DNA of 64,000 nt from Oxyruncus cristatus (taxonomy: Eukaryota; Chordata; Aves; Passeriformes; Cotingidae): assembly GCA_013399855.1 (NCBI GenBank), contig VXAY01002386.1, forward strand, positions 64,404 through 128,403, written 5' to 3'. The position numbers and the translations under genes are program-made. Shown here in pieces: positions 12,015-24,082 of this stretch (positions within the stretch are counted from its first letter, which is position 1; every line of letters begins with the position of its first letter). The notes below the pieces were generated by a model. It worked only from the letters and a program-made list of their open reading frames with translations. It was not told the origin of the DNA and ran no database searches.

Positions 12015-12144
12015 CTGTGAGTAGAGGCTTCCCTTACATGCAGTGAAAGGAGTTTTGGACTTCTCAGGCATGTCTCATATCTATATGCAAAGGGAGATCC
12101 CTAAACTGGTTTGATGAAGAGCTCTCTAAAGGTGAGAGCATAGT
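12015..12144 (-). other. Exon-like segment on the minus strand, no long open frame
   Basis: It is bounded on the minus strand by acceptor cttcctttacag and donor CAG/GTAAAA, both close to consensus. The 130 bases carry stops in every frame, so it is not a plain coding exon. Its length would carry a phase-0 exon into the phase needed by the candidate exon at 11341-11456, which may be chance. Confidence 0.2.
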
Positions 12145-12374
12145 CTGTAAAGGAAGCATGGGACAGCACATTCACTTCACAGTGTTGGTATCTACAGGTA
12201 GATTAAATAAGTCTCAAGTTCTTTGTGCAATAGTTCAAAATATCAGGTAAAGTATTTCTCTTAATGTACCCTGCTCTTTATGTGTAATAAACATTGACAA
12301 CTGTAACCTCATTTTTTTTTTTACAGGTAGCCACATCAAGTCTTATTAGGCATTATTTTCCTCTTCATGATCAC

Positions 12375-12492
12375 CTGTATGAATGCTGTTAATTTTGATG
12401 CATATTGTTCTAATGCATTGATAATTAATAACAACACAAGTTCCTTATCGATGGAAAGCCTCTTTGTGAAGTAATAGTGGTTAAACAGTGGT
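12375..12492 (-). other. Exon-like segment on the minus strand with one open frame
   Basis: It is bounded by acceptor ccttatcgtttcttgtcag and donor CAG/GTGATC. One frame is open throughout (39 codons, including NHYYFTKRLSIDKELVLLL). I do not recognise the sequence. It lies 5' of the two other minus-strand segments and could belong to the same transcript. Confidence 0.2.
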
Positions 12493-13117
12493 CTGACAAG
12501 AAACGATAAGGACAGTGCCAGAAGATCAAGTTGCCTGCTTCAATTTCTGATTCAAATGAGAACTCTTAAAGTGTAGCTGAAGAAAACCAGATACCACAGT
12601 GTTTATATACATAAGAATCCTCAAGGCAGAAATACTCAAATAGTAGAAGACATACAGTCTCAAACACTACATGTAACCTGTGTCAGTGTAACAAACCCTA
12701 AATGTGTGGAAAGGGTATTTTTAGTGGACTGGAGACTTAATTCCACTTTATTGGTACAGTAACAGCAGTAACAGATCCTAACCCTTCGTATAAATTTGCA
12801 CATGGCAATACTTTATCATCAAGTTTCCCTAATGCTTCTTCTGAAGACAGAACTTGAATTATGTTTGGGCTTTGGAGGAGAAAGAACTGAAGGTGATAAA
12901 CTCTTCTTCCCAATCCATAGGACCATAGTTATGATACTGATCTGAATAGGACACTGCCACTTCAGCGTTGTCATGCACTTCATTGGTATTAGTAGGAAGC
13001 TACATGCATCTTAGTTTGCCTTCTTCCATTCCCCAGTAAATCTGTCTGTCATTAGGGCATGCAAACCCTGAAATTGCCTTTAAAATTTAAATTCAGAACA
13101 CAGAGTAATTTAGACAA

Positions 13118-14010
13118 AATTATTTAGAGGTGATCTAGTCCAACCCTGTGCTCAATGCAGGGTTACAATTAGATCAGGTTATTTAGGAGCCTATATAGTC
13201 AAGTTTTGAATATCTACAGGGAGGGAGATAACAGCTCCTTCTGTATCTCTGCCCTGCAGGTGACTACTCTTCCCTTGGGAGCTAGTCACAATTTTCCTGG
13301 ATGCAATTTTCCTGTTTCTCACATTTTTTCACTACTTCAAGAGAGTCTGTCTCTTCCTCTCTACATCCACCTGCTAGGTAGCTGAGACAGCAGGAAATTT
13401 TCCACCTCAGCCTCATCTAAAGGGTGAAGGACAGTCTGCTATAAGCTCTGAACCTCTAATAATCTTGGTGACCCTCCAGCAGGGTCCATTCCAGTTTGTC
13501 AATATTTTCATGTACTAGGGAATTTAAAATTGGACACAGTACTCCAGATACGGTCTGCAATCACTTCCCTTGACCTGTTTGCTTTCTTTCTTTCTCATGC
13601 ATCTCTTTCTGTTCAATTTGTCTACCAGGTCCTTTCTGCAAAGCCTCTTTCTTGCCAATTGAGCCCCAGCCTGTACCAGCGCATGTGCTATTACATCCCA
13701 AATGCCGGATTTAACAACATAAATGACATCTGTTGCTGTCCCGTCATTCCCTGAAGCCATCATCTTGTGCTATCAAATTGGTCAGACATGGCTTGACCTT
13801 GCTAAATCCAGGTTGGTTTATACACAGTCCCTTCTTTTTCATGTGCTTCTGGGCTTCCAGAAGGATTTGCCCCATTACCTTCCCAAGTAAAGGAAGTGAG
13901 GCTGACGGGTCTGTATTTCCCTGGATAATCTTCCTTGGCTTTCTTGAAGGTGTGGAGGTCTCTCCTGTCCTCTTTTCTATTCTACTTGAGTACCGTGGCA
14001 ACATCAGAGG
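13118..14010 (-). mobile_element. CR1 non-LTR retroposon, old fragmented copy, antisense
   Basis: Stretches match the antisense of avian CR1 elements: gtgatctagtccaaccctgt near 13130 (3' end), then ccagtttgtcaatattttca near 13490 and ggacacagtactccagatac near 13532, then aaggaagtgaggctgacggg near 13888. These occur in CR1 order for a minus-strand insertion. The copy is diverged and has internal gaps. The element boundary at the high end is approximate. ORFs here (13524-14047 on both strands) are shadows of the repeat. Confidence 0.75.
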
Positions 14011-15370
14011 CACAGACCCAGGGACATCGTTTCTGTATCTATTGTAGCTCAGGCTGGGATTGAGCCGGGCAACTGCAGTTGTCTCCCTCCATACCCAACC
14101 TCTCTCCCTGAGGAGATGTGGGAGCAGAGCACTGCCTGCGGCAGCAGGACACCGGGGCTGAGAACGGACATACTGCAGGGCTGAGTGGTGAACAGCTGGG
14201 TCACTACAAGTGCTCCCACATCGTATGTTAGTGATGCGTAGCTGTGGACATTCTCCCTCATTCAGCCTGCAAACACAGTATTGTATAGCTGGAGGTTTGC
14301 CTGTTCAATACCTCTGCATAAGAACAGGGGAAAAAAGGAGAAGGGCAGATTTGGGCCTGTGACAATAACAAGTTCTTAGGGGGAAAAATAAGTGGAATAA
14401 AATGCTGAAAGGATTTCCCAGAGGTTATTGTGCCACACTAAGATTACTAGTTAAACTGGAGGAGAAGACTTAGTAGAATAGTTTTAAGGTAGATAAAATG
14501 GGAGACAATCACAGATAATAGCAGAAGGCTGGAGACTGAGGGCGAGTGAAGTTTCTCAGCAATTGATTTGGGAACTGCACTTTTGTGTATGTGTATATAT
14601 CATTGCAATAAATATATAATAATATATTATACATAAAACCACATCATAGAGATAACTATTTAATTGCACTTTAATAAAACCTAGAATATGATAAAGAATT
14701 ATGCTGAGGAAGATCAGAATGACATGCACAGTCCTTGTTACATTTGTCCAAGACAGAGGAATTCAAACTAGAGCATGTGGTCCTTAATAAGGACCTTCTC
14801 CAGCAGCCTGGAGGGCCATTCACAACATCAAATTCAAACTTTTAATCTTTTAAGGTCTGTAATTTGATTTTTGCTTTTCAGAATGACATATTGTATATAC
14901 TTAATTTATAAATTATTTTATTGCATTTTTCCTTAGTCTTTATTTACATTTTTATTTAGAATCATGTGATTAATAAGCAATTTGCATATTTCTGTACAGC
15001 AGTCACCTGAAGGTCTCTTGGTTCTGTGCTGTGACATTCAACAGAACAGCCCCACAATCCCAGCAATCCCATCAAAAAGGCACACTGCCAGTCTCTATGT
15101 CTCTGCCTTCTACTTGATGCCGTATCATACCTGTTGGCAGAAAGAACACTTAAGACAACTGGTAATTGTGGAGGGATGAATGAAGAACATGTGTGCAAAG
15201 GAAATACAATGCTCAACCTTACTGGAAAAGCAGAGAGAAGTCTCACAAGTTAGAAAACAGCCTCACAGAAAACTTGTACAGATTTTTAATACAAGGTATA
15301 TCATGTACATCCTACAATGTATATGAATAACAGTATAGACTTTAACTGAAGGAGAGTGTGTTTTGATCAC
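14011..15370. other. Intergenic DNA
   Basis: A moderately GC-rich patch at about 14050-14270 is followed by AT-rich DNA with a TA-rich tract near 14590-14640. I see no gene, RNA or repeat that I can name. Small ORFs on both strands at 14962-15246 overlap each other and show no protein character. Confidence 0.5.
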
Positions 15371-15602
15371 ATATTAGGAAGATATTCTTTACTGTGAGGG
15401 TGGTGAGACTGGAAAAGGTTGCCCAGAGAAGCTGTGGATGCCCCATCCCTGGCAGTGTTAAAGGCCAAGTTGATGGAGCTCTGAGCAACCTGGTCTGGTG
15501 GAAGGTGTCCCCATCCATGGCAGGGGGATTTAAACTCGATGATCTTTAGGGTCCCTTTCAACCCAAACCATTCTATGATTCTATGACTCTATGACTCTAT
15601 GA
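15371..15602 (+). mobile_element. CR1 retroposon, 5'-truncated, 3' end with ATTCTATG-type tail
   Basis: The segment runs from attaggaagatattctttac through gttgcccagagaagctgtgg and ggtccctttcaacccaaacc to a tail of ATTCTATG and ACTCTATG units ending near 15602. This is the typical short CR1 3' end of birds, inserted on the plus strand. It is not autonomous. Confidence 0.92.
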
Positions 15603-18400
15603 TATATAGAAAATTACTTACATGAATAATGTTGTCTTAAAATAATAGATGGTCTCTCAGATCTCTTCCTACAAATATACAAGAAAAAAAAAAAAGCCCT
15701 GTTGAGTATTAAATAAGCATTCATTAATAAAGTTTTACTATAATTTACTACCATATGATTGCCCCCACAGAAGACAAAAATTAAGGTAAATAGTACTGGA
15801 GTGAAATCTCAAGTATTCAGAGAATTAGTAACTCTAGCAGCAGTTCCATAGGCAAGTGCCCAAGCTAGTTTGACAGGTAAGTCTCAAAGGCCAGTTTTGT
15901 GCTGGCTATTGAAGTTTGTTTTCCTCCAGTGCTCCAAAACTTCATTCAAGGATTTTTTTTTCCTGTTTTACACCAATCTCTGCAAATAACTGCAAATTCT
16001 CTTGTTTCTGGATAAAATGTCTTTTTTTTTCCAGTCTCGAATCTATGTATTCCATTGGATAATTCTTAATAGCTTGTAGCTTCTCCACATTTCATCTCTG
16101 TACTAAAATCTACCCTTAGTCATAAAATCAGTGGCTAAACACCCTTTGTCTTCAGAACCCCAAGCTGCATTGTTAATTTTAAAAGCCACAGTCCCTTTCA
16201 CCTGTGGAACTGAATGTTTTTCTGCTGCTTTCTAGATTAGGACACGCAACTGCTGTTTGATCCAACAACTGACAGCTGATAACGAGTCTTTATGAAGGGA
16301 AAGAGAATGATCTTGTCCTAAACTTGGTGGAAACTGGGTAAAGGGGAACATGTTCCAGTTCCTGTATTAACTAATGCAAGGAAGATAGGCAACAAAAGGA
16401 AAAATAGCATCAAGACCAGATATTCTTAATCAAAAGGTATGGATTTGCACTATGGGACTCGAAAATTTTAGATTATTGGCTGTTACTGTTCTGCATTTGA
16501 AAAAGTCAAAGAATTCTTATTACAAGTAATTTATTTCAGAAGTCTAACTCTGCTTTGTATGACATTCTAAGAAGTTATGCAATTTACAAAATAAATGCAG
16601 CACCTGGATTTTAAAATAATTTAAATCGACTATCTTGAGAAAATACACACAGACATACCCAGACAATAGGATGATGTTCCTGTGAGATGTTGTTTGAACA
16701 GTTATTGACCTACTGCTATAACATATCTCAGCTTTTGACAGTAGCAAATACTGCCCTGCAGCAGGGGAGAAAACCTGTTTGTCCACCACCAAACCCAATA
16801 CATTCTTTATCCAGTTAAGCATATGGAGCAATCTAACTCCTTTCCACATTTTGACAATTGGAGAACTAGTAATTAACACTCAAAAGGGAGCCATGTTTAA
16901 GACCAGTATGATATCTGTGTATAGTATTTTCAAAAACTCCATTTAGAACAAAAAACATAAAAAGGTGGGGAAAGGCTGTACGGGAAATAATTCAGGAACC
17001 TCTTGGAAAGAGGCTGAATAGAGACTTGGAACTATAAGCAGAGAAACTGCCTTCTACTGCTATTTGTTGTGTTCGGGGTACTAGCTGACTGTTTCCTGAA
17101 AATAAATAGGTTGCTTTCCAATGGAAACAATTTGCAAGATCTGGACTATTACCAAGGAAGTAAAGGGACATGATAAAAATATTGCAAGGAAAGCTAGCAG
17201 ATGGTGCAGTTAAAATTGTGTACACCTGGTCTGTCACTGTATAAAAAGATCTCTGTAATACCTATGAAAGTGGCCAACGGGGTGCATTTTTTTTTAAATG
17301 TGAAATCAAACCGTGACGTAGATGCCACAGGTGGGCAAGTTCACTATATAAATGACACATAATTGTGACTATAAAGGGACTGGCACAGCGTGGTCACATC
17401 AGAAGTGCACACTGTTAAACTGAGATGGGTCACTGGAGTTATGTGACTTTTGACAGTGTAAAGAAAGAACTGAATAGGGCAATCAACAATGATCAGATTA
17501 CCAACAGTACTTGCCTACTGCTTGTGTCAAAAGCAATGAAATCAAAAGGCTGAATACTGGAAAATTTGTGCAATGCAAATGTGTTTAACTGAATTTGGCT
17601 CCAGATAATAATTTCATCTCTTTGTATAATGTCAACAATATATCAGTCTTAGCACCTTGTTGAAAGACAAGAAATTAGTGCAACCAACCTAGTAGCTCAG
17701 TTCTGTCCACGTAAGAATTCCGTGGTTTTTTTTTTTTAAAGATGCTTTGGAAAGAGACATTCTGAAACTGGGAGAAAAATGAAAATGTGGTGATTTGCGT
17801 AACGGTGGTTTAAGAAGGGAAGGGAGAAAAAAATATGAGTGGGTAAAAAACTATGCTCTGCTTCAAAGGTGTTACTGTTTTGTTGCAACTACCCTGTGTG
17901 GTGCCTGAAAATATTGCTGCCTTACCATGCCTTCAGTTTAATGCTTCCTTTTTACTGTGATGGTAGCAAGAGAAATATTTAATCAATTCCAGTCTTCATG
18001 GCACTACAGAAAGCCCTAGAGAATGCACAACTCAAAGACCCAAAACAGAGTTGAAAAAAAAAACAAACTAAAGGAAAACCAATTCATTTTAACTTCATCC
18101 TTCTTTGTCTTGACATCATGTTTGCATTTTGTTACTAAATATGAGGAATACATAAAGGCAGCATTAATATAGTCATCCATAAGATAATTCTAAATTTGAC
18201 TTTTAGAAAGAATGTTGTTTCTCTTTTGGGGGTGTTGAAACTTGATACACGCAGTAATCAGCCTGTATTGCATTTTATGCCAGCCATCAGAACTGAGAAC
18301 AGAATAACCTGTGTTGCACTTAGCTAATGCTATATAATGCGAACTAGAAAGACGGTCCTGCTCTTGGATAACATTATGCAGAGACTAAACTACTTCGAGT
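15603..18400. other. Intergenic DNA upstream of the CpG island
   Basis: AT-rich sequence without an open frame of note. The 111-codon minus-strand ORF at 16544-16879 and others lack protein character. No repeat of a family I know was seen. Confidence 0.55.
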
Positions 18401-19025
18401 TCGCATCCTCTGACAAACACACATCGGGGGCCCCTCTGGTGTGGATTTGTGTGGATGCGCGCCACGGGTCCCGCAGTGCCAATGGAACAGCTGTTAGCGG
18501 GGAGAGGCGGCCGGGACGACAACGCGCGCCCACCAGCAGGCAGCACGAGCCGTGTCCGCCCGCGGCCGACGGGCTCCGGAGGCTGTTCCTGTTCCACACG
18601 TAGGAACGGACGAGCCCGGCATATCCAGCTCAGAACGAATCCGCCCGGGTCCGCCGATGCACAGGATGGAATAACAAGCAGGTTGTGTAACGCGGGCCGG
18701 CCGAGCAGGGGGTGGCAGCTGCTCCCTGCAGACAAAAGGCCACATCATTGCACACCCTCCGCTCAGAGCGTGCGTATCGCCCGCGGGGGCCGCGGCCTAC
18801 GGCTCCCGCGCCGGGGCCTTACGGGGAAAGCCCTCGCGGCCGCCCTCCACCCACTGTCCCGCAGGCGCAGCTAGGCCTGTCAGGCACACTGCCGGGCCCG
18901 CGGCTGCCACCGGGCGCCTCTCGCTGTTGCGGCCCCCGACCCCAGCAGGGCCGCCTGGACCCCCGGCCCAGCCGCGGGCGCTGTCTTCGCTCCCGGCGCC
19001 TCCCGGGGCCGCCGGGCCGGAGCAG

Positions 19026-19034
19026 CGACGTCAC
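19026..19034. promoter_or_regulatory. CRE-like site CGACGTCAC
   Basis: CGACGTCA matches the CREB/ATF palindrome TGACGTCA at 7 of 8 bases and lies 13 bases before the gap in the CpG island. Binding is not shown by sequence alone. Confidence 0.35.
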
Positions 19035-19047
19035 GGCGCGGCGGCTC

Positions 19048-19475
19048 NNNNNNNNNNNNNNNNNNNNNNNNNNNNNNNNNNNNNNNNNNNNNNNNNNNNN
19101 NNNNNNNNNNNNNNNNNNNNNNNNNNNNNNNNNNNNNNNNNNNNNNNNNNNNNNNNNNNNNNNNNNNNNNNNNNNNNNNNNNNNNNNNNNNNNNNNNNNN
19201 NNNNNNNNNNNNNNNNNNNNNNNNNNNNNNNNNNNNNNNNNNNNNNNNNNNNNNNNNNNNNNNNNNNNNNNNNNNNNNNNNNNNNNNNNNNNNNNNNNNN
19301 NNNNNNNNNNNNNNNNNNNNNNNNNNNNNNNNNNNNNNNNNNNNNNNNNNNNNNNNNNNNNNNNNNNNNNNNNNNNNNNNNNNNNNNNNNNNNNNNNNNN
19401 NNNNNNNNNNNNNNNNNNNNNNNNNNNNNNNNNNNNNNNNNNNNNNNNNNNNNNNNNNNNNNNNNNNNNNNNNNN
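19048..19475. other. Assembly gap of 428 N inside the CpG island
   Basis: An unbroken run of N replaces the centre of the GC-rich island. Such gaps are common where GC content blocks sequencing. The first exon of PHF3 may be lost here. Confidence 0.99.
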
Positions 19476-20894
19476 TGTGCTGGCCGGGCCTGTCCGGGCG
19501 GAGGGGCCTACGGCACGGGCTGAGTAGGGAGGCGGTGCCGCCGCCCGCACTCGTGCGAAGGCGACCCGCGGTCCGGCCGCGGGCCGCCAGCCGAGTCCCA
19601 GCCACCTCGCTCCGCTCCGCTCGGACGCGGCCTGGCGGTGCCGACGCGGCTGTTGCGGAGACTGCCGTCCGCCGGCCCCGGTTCGGCCGCGCCCGGCCCC
19701 TCTCTCGGCCCGTGACATGGCGCTCCGGCCTTGGCCTCGCTACCTCTCGGCCTCGCCCGCCCAAGTCCGTGCGGGACCTGCCGCAGACCCCCTGCCCGGA
19801 GCTGTGCTGCTACTGCTCCCCCGCACCGCCTGCCCTGCCCCGCAGGTGCCAGGTTTTGACTCTTAGCAACGCTTGTCCCTTCCCACCCCCTGAACCGCCG
19901 ATGCCTTCTTGCCCCATACAAACCCGAGATACAAATACTAATTTAGACTCTGCTATTCTTCCTGCTCTTGATCTGACCTGTTTCGGGCTCCTCCTCCCGT
20001 CTCCCAAACTTAGCATCACCAAAAATTTCTGCGTTTTACTCTTGTGTATAGTAACCCACAGTAGGAAGTGCAGGAGAAAATATGGTCGTCGTCAGTACTC
20101 GGGGGATTCAGTGGCCTGGTGGTATTTCCAGATCCTATTCTGGGATGAGGTGCTCTTTCTGAGGCAGTGTGCCCGCACTTTATTGCTTGCTCCTGCAATG
20201 CAAATAATTAATAACTCAGGCTTTAGTAGAGCCATCACTTGCATGATTGTGAGTGTGCATTCTCTATGGTCTGCACAATGGAAGCCTGTTAGAGCCGTGT
20301 GGGGAGGGTTTGGAAGAAGAGCACTTTGTGCAGCGTAGGTTGAGTTAGTAGAAATAGCCTGTACAGTGAAGCATAAAAACGAGTAAGGAGGGACAGGAAT
20401 ATGGTGTGACAGGAACTATACCATACAAATTGTAGCTGTGGCGTTGTCTTTTATGTAGCTGTTAATCCATTATGCAATTTTTATATGTTTGCTTTTATAA
20501 AAATGGATGGTAATGTTGCTAAACATTGGAAATATTTTAGGATTAAATGTAAGGATGGTAAACATATGGTATCTTTAATACTACTGATTCATGGTTTGTT
20601 TTGCTTAATAAATTAATCTGTTGCGTTTTGGGACACAATGTAAGGAAGACCTTGAAAACATGGATTCTTATATTTCTTGGAATAATTGGAGTGATCCTTA
20701 TGCTTAGTGTATAGCCCACAATGAAGCTCTCCTTTTTGCTGTACCAAGTAGCTTCTGCTTTTAATTTCTGTAGTTGGCTTGAAAGACTATACATATAAAT
20801 ATGGAGTCCTGAACACCTAAATTTTTTTCAGGTATTATTGACTGTTACTCAGTCATTCAGTTTTTGTATGCATTTTACATTTGCAAACCCTCAG

Positions 20895-20994
20895 AAATTT
20901 CAAGCAGCTGAAAGGGCACCTTTTGGTGGTATGGCACAAACCATGTTGTCTAGATCTAATTCAACACAATTAGGTGAAATAATTCAATACAGTG
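20895..20994 (+). other. Exon-like segment in the PHF3 leader intron
   Basis: It follows gcaaaccctcag and ends at AGTG/GTAAGG. One frame is open throughout, reading FQAAERAPFGGMAQTML then SRSNSTQLGEIIQYSG. Spliced to the PHF3 start exon it would not continue the PHF3 frame, so it could only be an untranslated alternative exon or chance. Confidence 0.2.
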
Positions 20995-23900
20995 GTAAGG
21001 TGTTTCAAAGAGAACAGAAGCTCTAACAAATCTTACCTGACATGCCTCTTTAAGGAGAGGCTTAGCTTTACTGCTCTTGTGCTCAGAGTTGAGCTGAAGT
21101 ATGCCATATGAATTTTTTTAGCTGTTACTTTCTAATGAAAGTTTGTATTTTCCTTGGTCAACCTAAATATGGTTAAATCCAAGTTTTAAAAATACTAAGA
21201 GGAGAGGTACATTATATTAGAAGCTCTTTTTTATGGTAAGGGAATATTTTTGAAAGATAGTATTATGAAGTAGCAATGATGAAGTTCACTGAATTGACAT
21301 AGGAGTGTTAATTATATAGAAGCAAAAAGTGAGAAATACAGACATTGTGTCACATCCACCTGAGTGGCATCAGTATAGCTCTGTGATGGATTGTGTATTT
21401 CCATTTAAAAACTTCATAAGGCTTAGCCATTAAGCTTTAACATTTTCTGAAAAAAATTAAACAAACCATAATTCTAATGTATGTTTCCAAGTGAACCATT
21501 ATGAGAGAGACAGTGAGAAATTCAAAGGATATTGCAAATGAAATTGTTCTCTGGGGTGACTGACAAATACACAGTTTAACATTTATACTATGTTGCAGGT
21601 GAAAATACTTGAAACAATTATTGATGAACCCCAGGGTGGAAAGAGTTCAGGAGCGTGACAGTAGTGATGGAAATATAATCTGCCTTTGTGTTTTTCTTTT
21701 TTGGGAAATGTCTCTTGGTAGTGAACTAACAAATTCTAGAGGTATATGCAGTAATGGAGAGATTCATAAAATTATGTATAATCTTTACTTATGCTTAATT
21801 TTTGTGGGATTCAGGAGTATTATTTTGTGGGACAGTCCAGCAAAGAAAAACGGCGTACTTAATGTTTCACAGGGTAAAGACTTTACATTTCCCATTTTAT
21901 ATTTACATATTCTACATTTCACAATATAAAGACATTTTGTGACATAACACAATTTCTAGTCCAGCACAACGTACCTCTTCTAGCTATAAAGTGAGGGTGA
22001 GGAATATATTTTTTGGGGAAGTTACACTGTTCAAAACATAAATGTTAAGATGATTTTCAGAAATCTGATAATTTGATCTTGTATGGTTAAGAAAAGGTTT
22101 CTTTGTACTCTTTTTGCATTTCTTTGTCTTCTAATTAAGTCTTTTTGTTTGAAATTTACTTTTATTTCCTGTTCGCTGAAATGAAATACGGTTTTGGATG
22201 GTGAATGTATTTCATATAGGGAAGGTTTAATAAAGCAAATATCTTGAGCTCTCTTTTCTTTCTCTTACTACTTGCTATCATGGTATTTGAAAGATCTGCT
22301 CTGTCAGTGAGGGGAGCAGCATATAACTTTAGATTCCAGATAGATTTTGGGATGTTGTTATTTGGTATGTCTCTTGAGATTTAGTAGCAAGGTGGTGAGG
22401 TTTGGGTCAGTTGGTGACTGAAGACTTTGGAGGGGGGGAACACAAAAATAGTATAGAAGAGCTGTTTAAGAATGAAAGAAATGCTCAGATTAACTTTCTT
22501 TGGGCTTTAACAGGGCTTTTTGGCGCCACTGAAGGCTAGATCATAAATTTTAAAGGAGGGATTAAATTAATAAATACTAAATATGGGATTTACATGAGGG
22601 AACAGGTAGCATATGGATATTTATGGGTTGATGTTACAGGTGCATAAATCTGTTGGTGTACCTGGTCTTCCTTTATGGCAGTACTGATGTTTCAAATAAA
22701 CTTGTTGAGTACATGTTGCTGTTAGGCAGGTCTTTGCCAGTGTCCTGTTTAATGAGAGAGAGATAAATGAGGAAGATCAAATTTGATGATGCTTAAAGAC
22801 TAAAGGTCAGTAAACCATATTCCGTCGAAGTGCTTTATCCTTTTTTTGAGTAGGGGCACTGAAATTTTCTTATAACAATTCCAAACATGTTTTTGTGGCT
22901 AGATTGTAGTTCATGTGCTCCTAAGTCATATTGCTTATTCCATCAAAAATCTTTTGTCATTTAATTTAATTCTTGAAGACACCTCAGATGATGGGATTTG
23001 AGCCAGTGTGAACCAGAGGAGAAGACAGATTGGTGTCAGAGTTCAAACTCACCAGAAAGTTGTCAAGTTTGTCTTCTTCCAATGATGCACTGTCTGGTAT
23101 TGATTTGCTTTTTTGTCCTGTGATGTGTTTAGGCTGTGAACTCTGTTGGGTAAAATCTGTTACTGCAGAAGACCTGGGTCTCAGTTCTGGTGTTTGGTGC
23201 TGTAATATCTGTAAATATTGTAATAAGGAGTGCAGCTTCTAGTGCTTAAAACATGGATACATGGCAACTTAGCATTAATGTTCAATTAGGTGCTTGTGAC
23301 CTTAATCTTCAAAGTTTTGTGTAGGAGAGACAGGGAGAATGGATGGTATGAAAAGGTGCTGTGCATCAGGGCTCTGAAGCAACCTTGATTGGTAGGTGGG
23401 TTGTAAGTGTCAAGGTATCAGTGAGCCCATTGGGTGGTCCGACACCAGCTCCAGTGAACAAAGAGAAAGATTTGAAACTTTAGTGCTGTTTTTGTGTACA
23501 GTAGTTTCCAAAAGACACAGTCAAGGGATTTTTTTTTTTTAAGATGACGATGTTATTAGCTAATTTCATGTCAATTAAAGTGCAATTTCCCTCTTTTGAT
23601 GAAAAGTTTTTGTTGGTTATTGTTACTTACTGATTCCTTTGTAAGAGTGCTGGGTCAGCTTTTCCCATTTGTTTTGACATTTAAGGTGCTATTTATGCAA
23701 GTAGCTGCTTTCTTTTTGTTTACTTTTCTGACTGGAGTTTACTACTACTATGTGAAGAAATAAACATAAAAAGGATTTTTTATTGAGTCTGTTAATGTTG
23801 TTATGACTTGTCCTTGCTCCCAGTCACTTGGTGTGCGTAAGCACAAAAGACCGGGTCTTGTATTTTGAATGTTGCAATATTTTCTACACAGTCCGGTCAA

Positions 23901-24046
23901 TAACTAGATTCACAAAAGCTTTTAAGAGCACTAGGCAGATTCAGTGAATTGGAAATGACAGATGCTATTCAGAAAGATACATCAATGAAATGGAAGGAAT
24001 TCTAGTATGGCTATGCTATCTTCAGCAGTTTCAGGCTCACTGATTC

Positions 24047-24082
24047 AGGTAGGTCAGTAAAGTAGGTAGGTCAGTAAAGTAG
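24047..24082 (+). repeat. Short tandem duplication, unit about 17 bases
   Basis: The unit aggtaggtcagtaaagt is present twice in direct succession. No function is apparent. Confidence 0.7.

Larger units (their letters stand above)
9880..13115. other. Intergenic DNA between PTP4A1 and the first CR1 copy
   Basis: AT-rich DNA without any plus-strand gene I can support. The only notable content is the poly(A)-like scar described separately and three exon-like segments on the minus strand (12375-12492, 12015-12144, 11341-11456). Confidence 0.6.
18420..19860. promoter_or_regulatory. PHF3: CpG island, probable PHF3 promoter and first exon
   Basis: Base composition switches sharply near 18420 from AT-rich to GC-rich with many CpG dinucleotides and returns to AT-rich near 19860. 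It is the only such island in the window and lies upstream of PHF3, so it most likely holds the PHF3 transcription start and untranslated first exon. The start itself may fall in the assembly gap. It could also drive a divergent minus-strand transcript. ORFs of up to 299 codons across it consist largely of gap characters or GC-rich chance frames. Confidence 0.75.

Noticed and set aside
12740..13000. Minus-strand stretch with readings such as EVAVSYSDQYHNYGPMDWEE
   Set aside because: All three minus-strand frames are open for 45-65 codons here, so no frame is favoured; the upstream splice site is purine-rich and weak. Lack of stops is explained by composition.
13524..14047. Overlapping ORFs on both strands
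   Set aside because: They fall in the diverged antisense CR1 copy and do not match its reverse transcriptase frame.
18712..19764. Four long ORFs of 198-299 codons across the CpG island
   Set aside because: Most of each is made of N; the rest is Pro/Arg/Gly/Ala-rich chance translation of GC-rich DNA in several frames at once.
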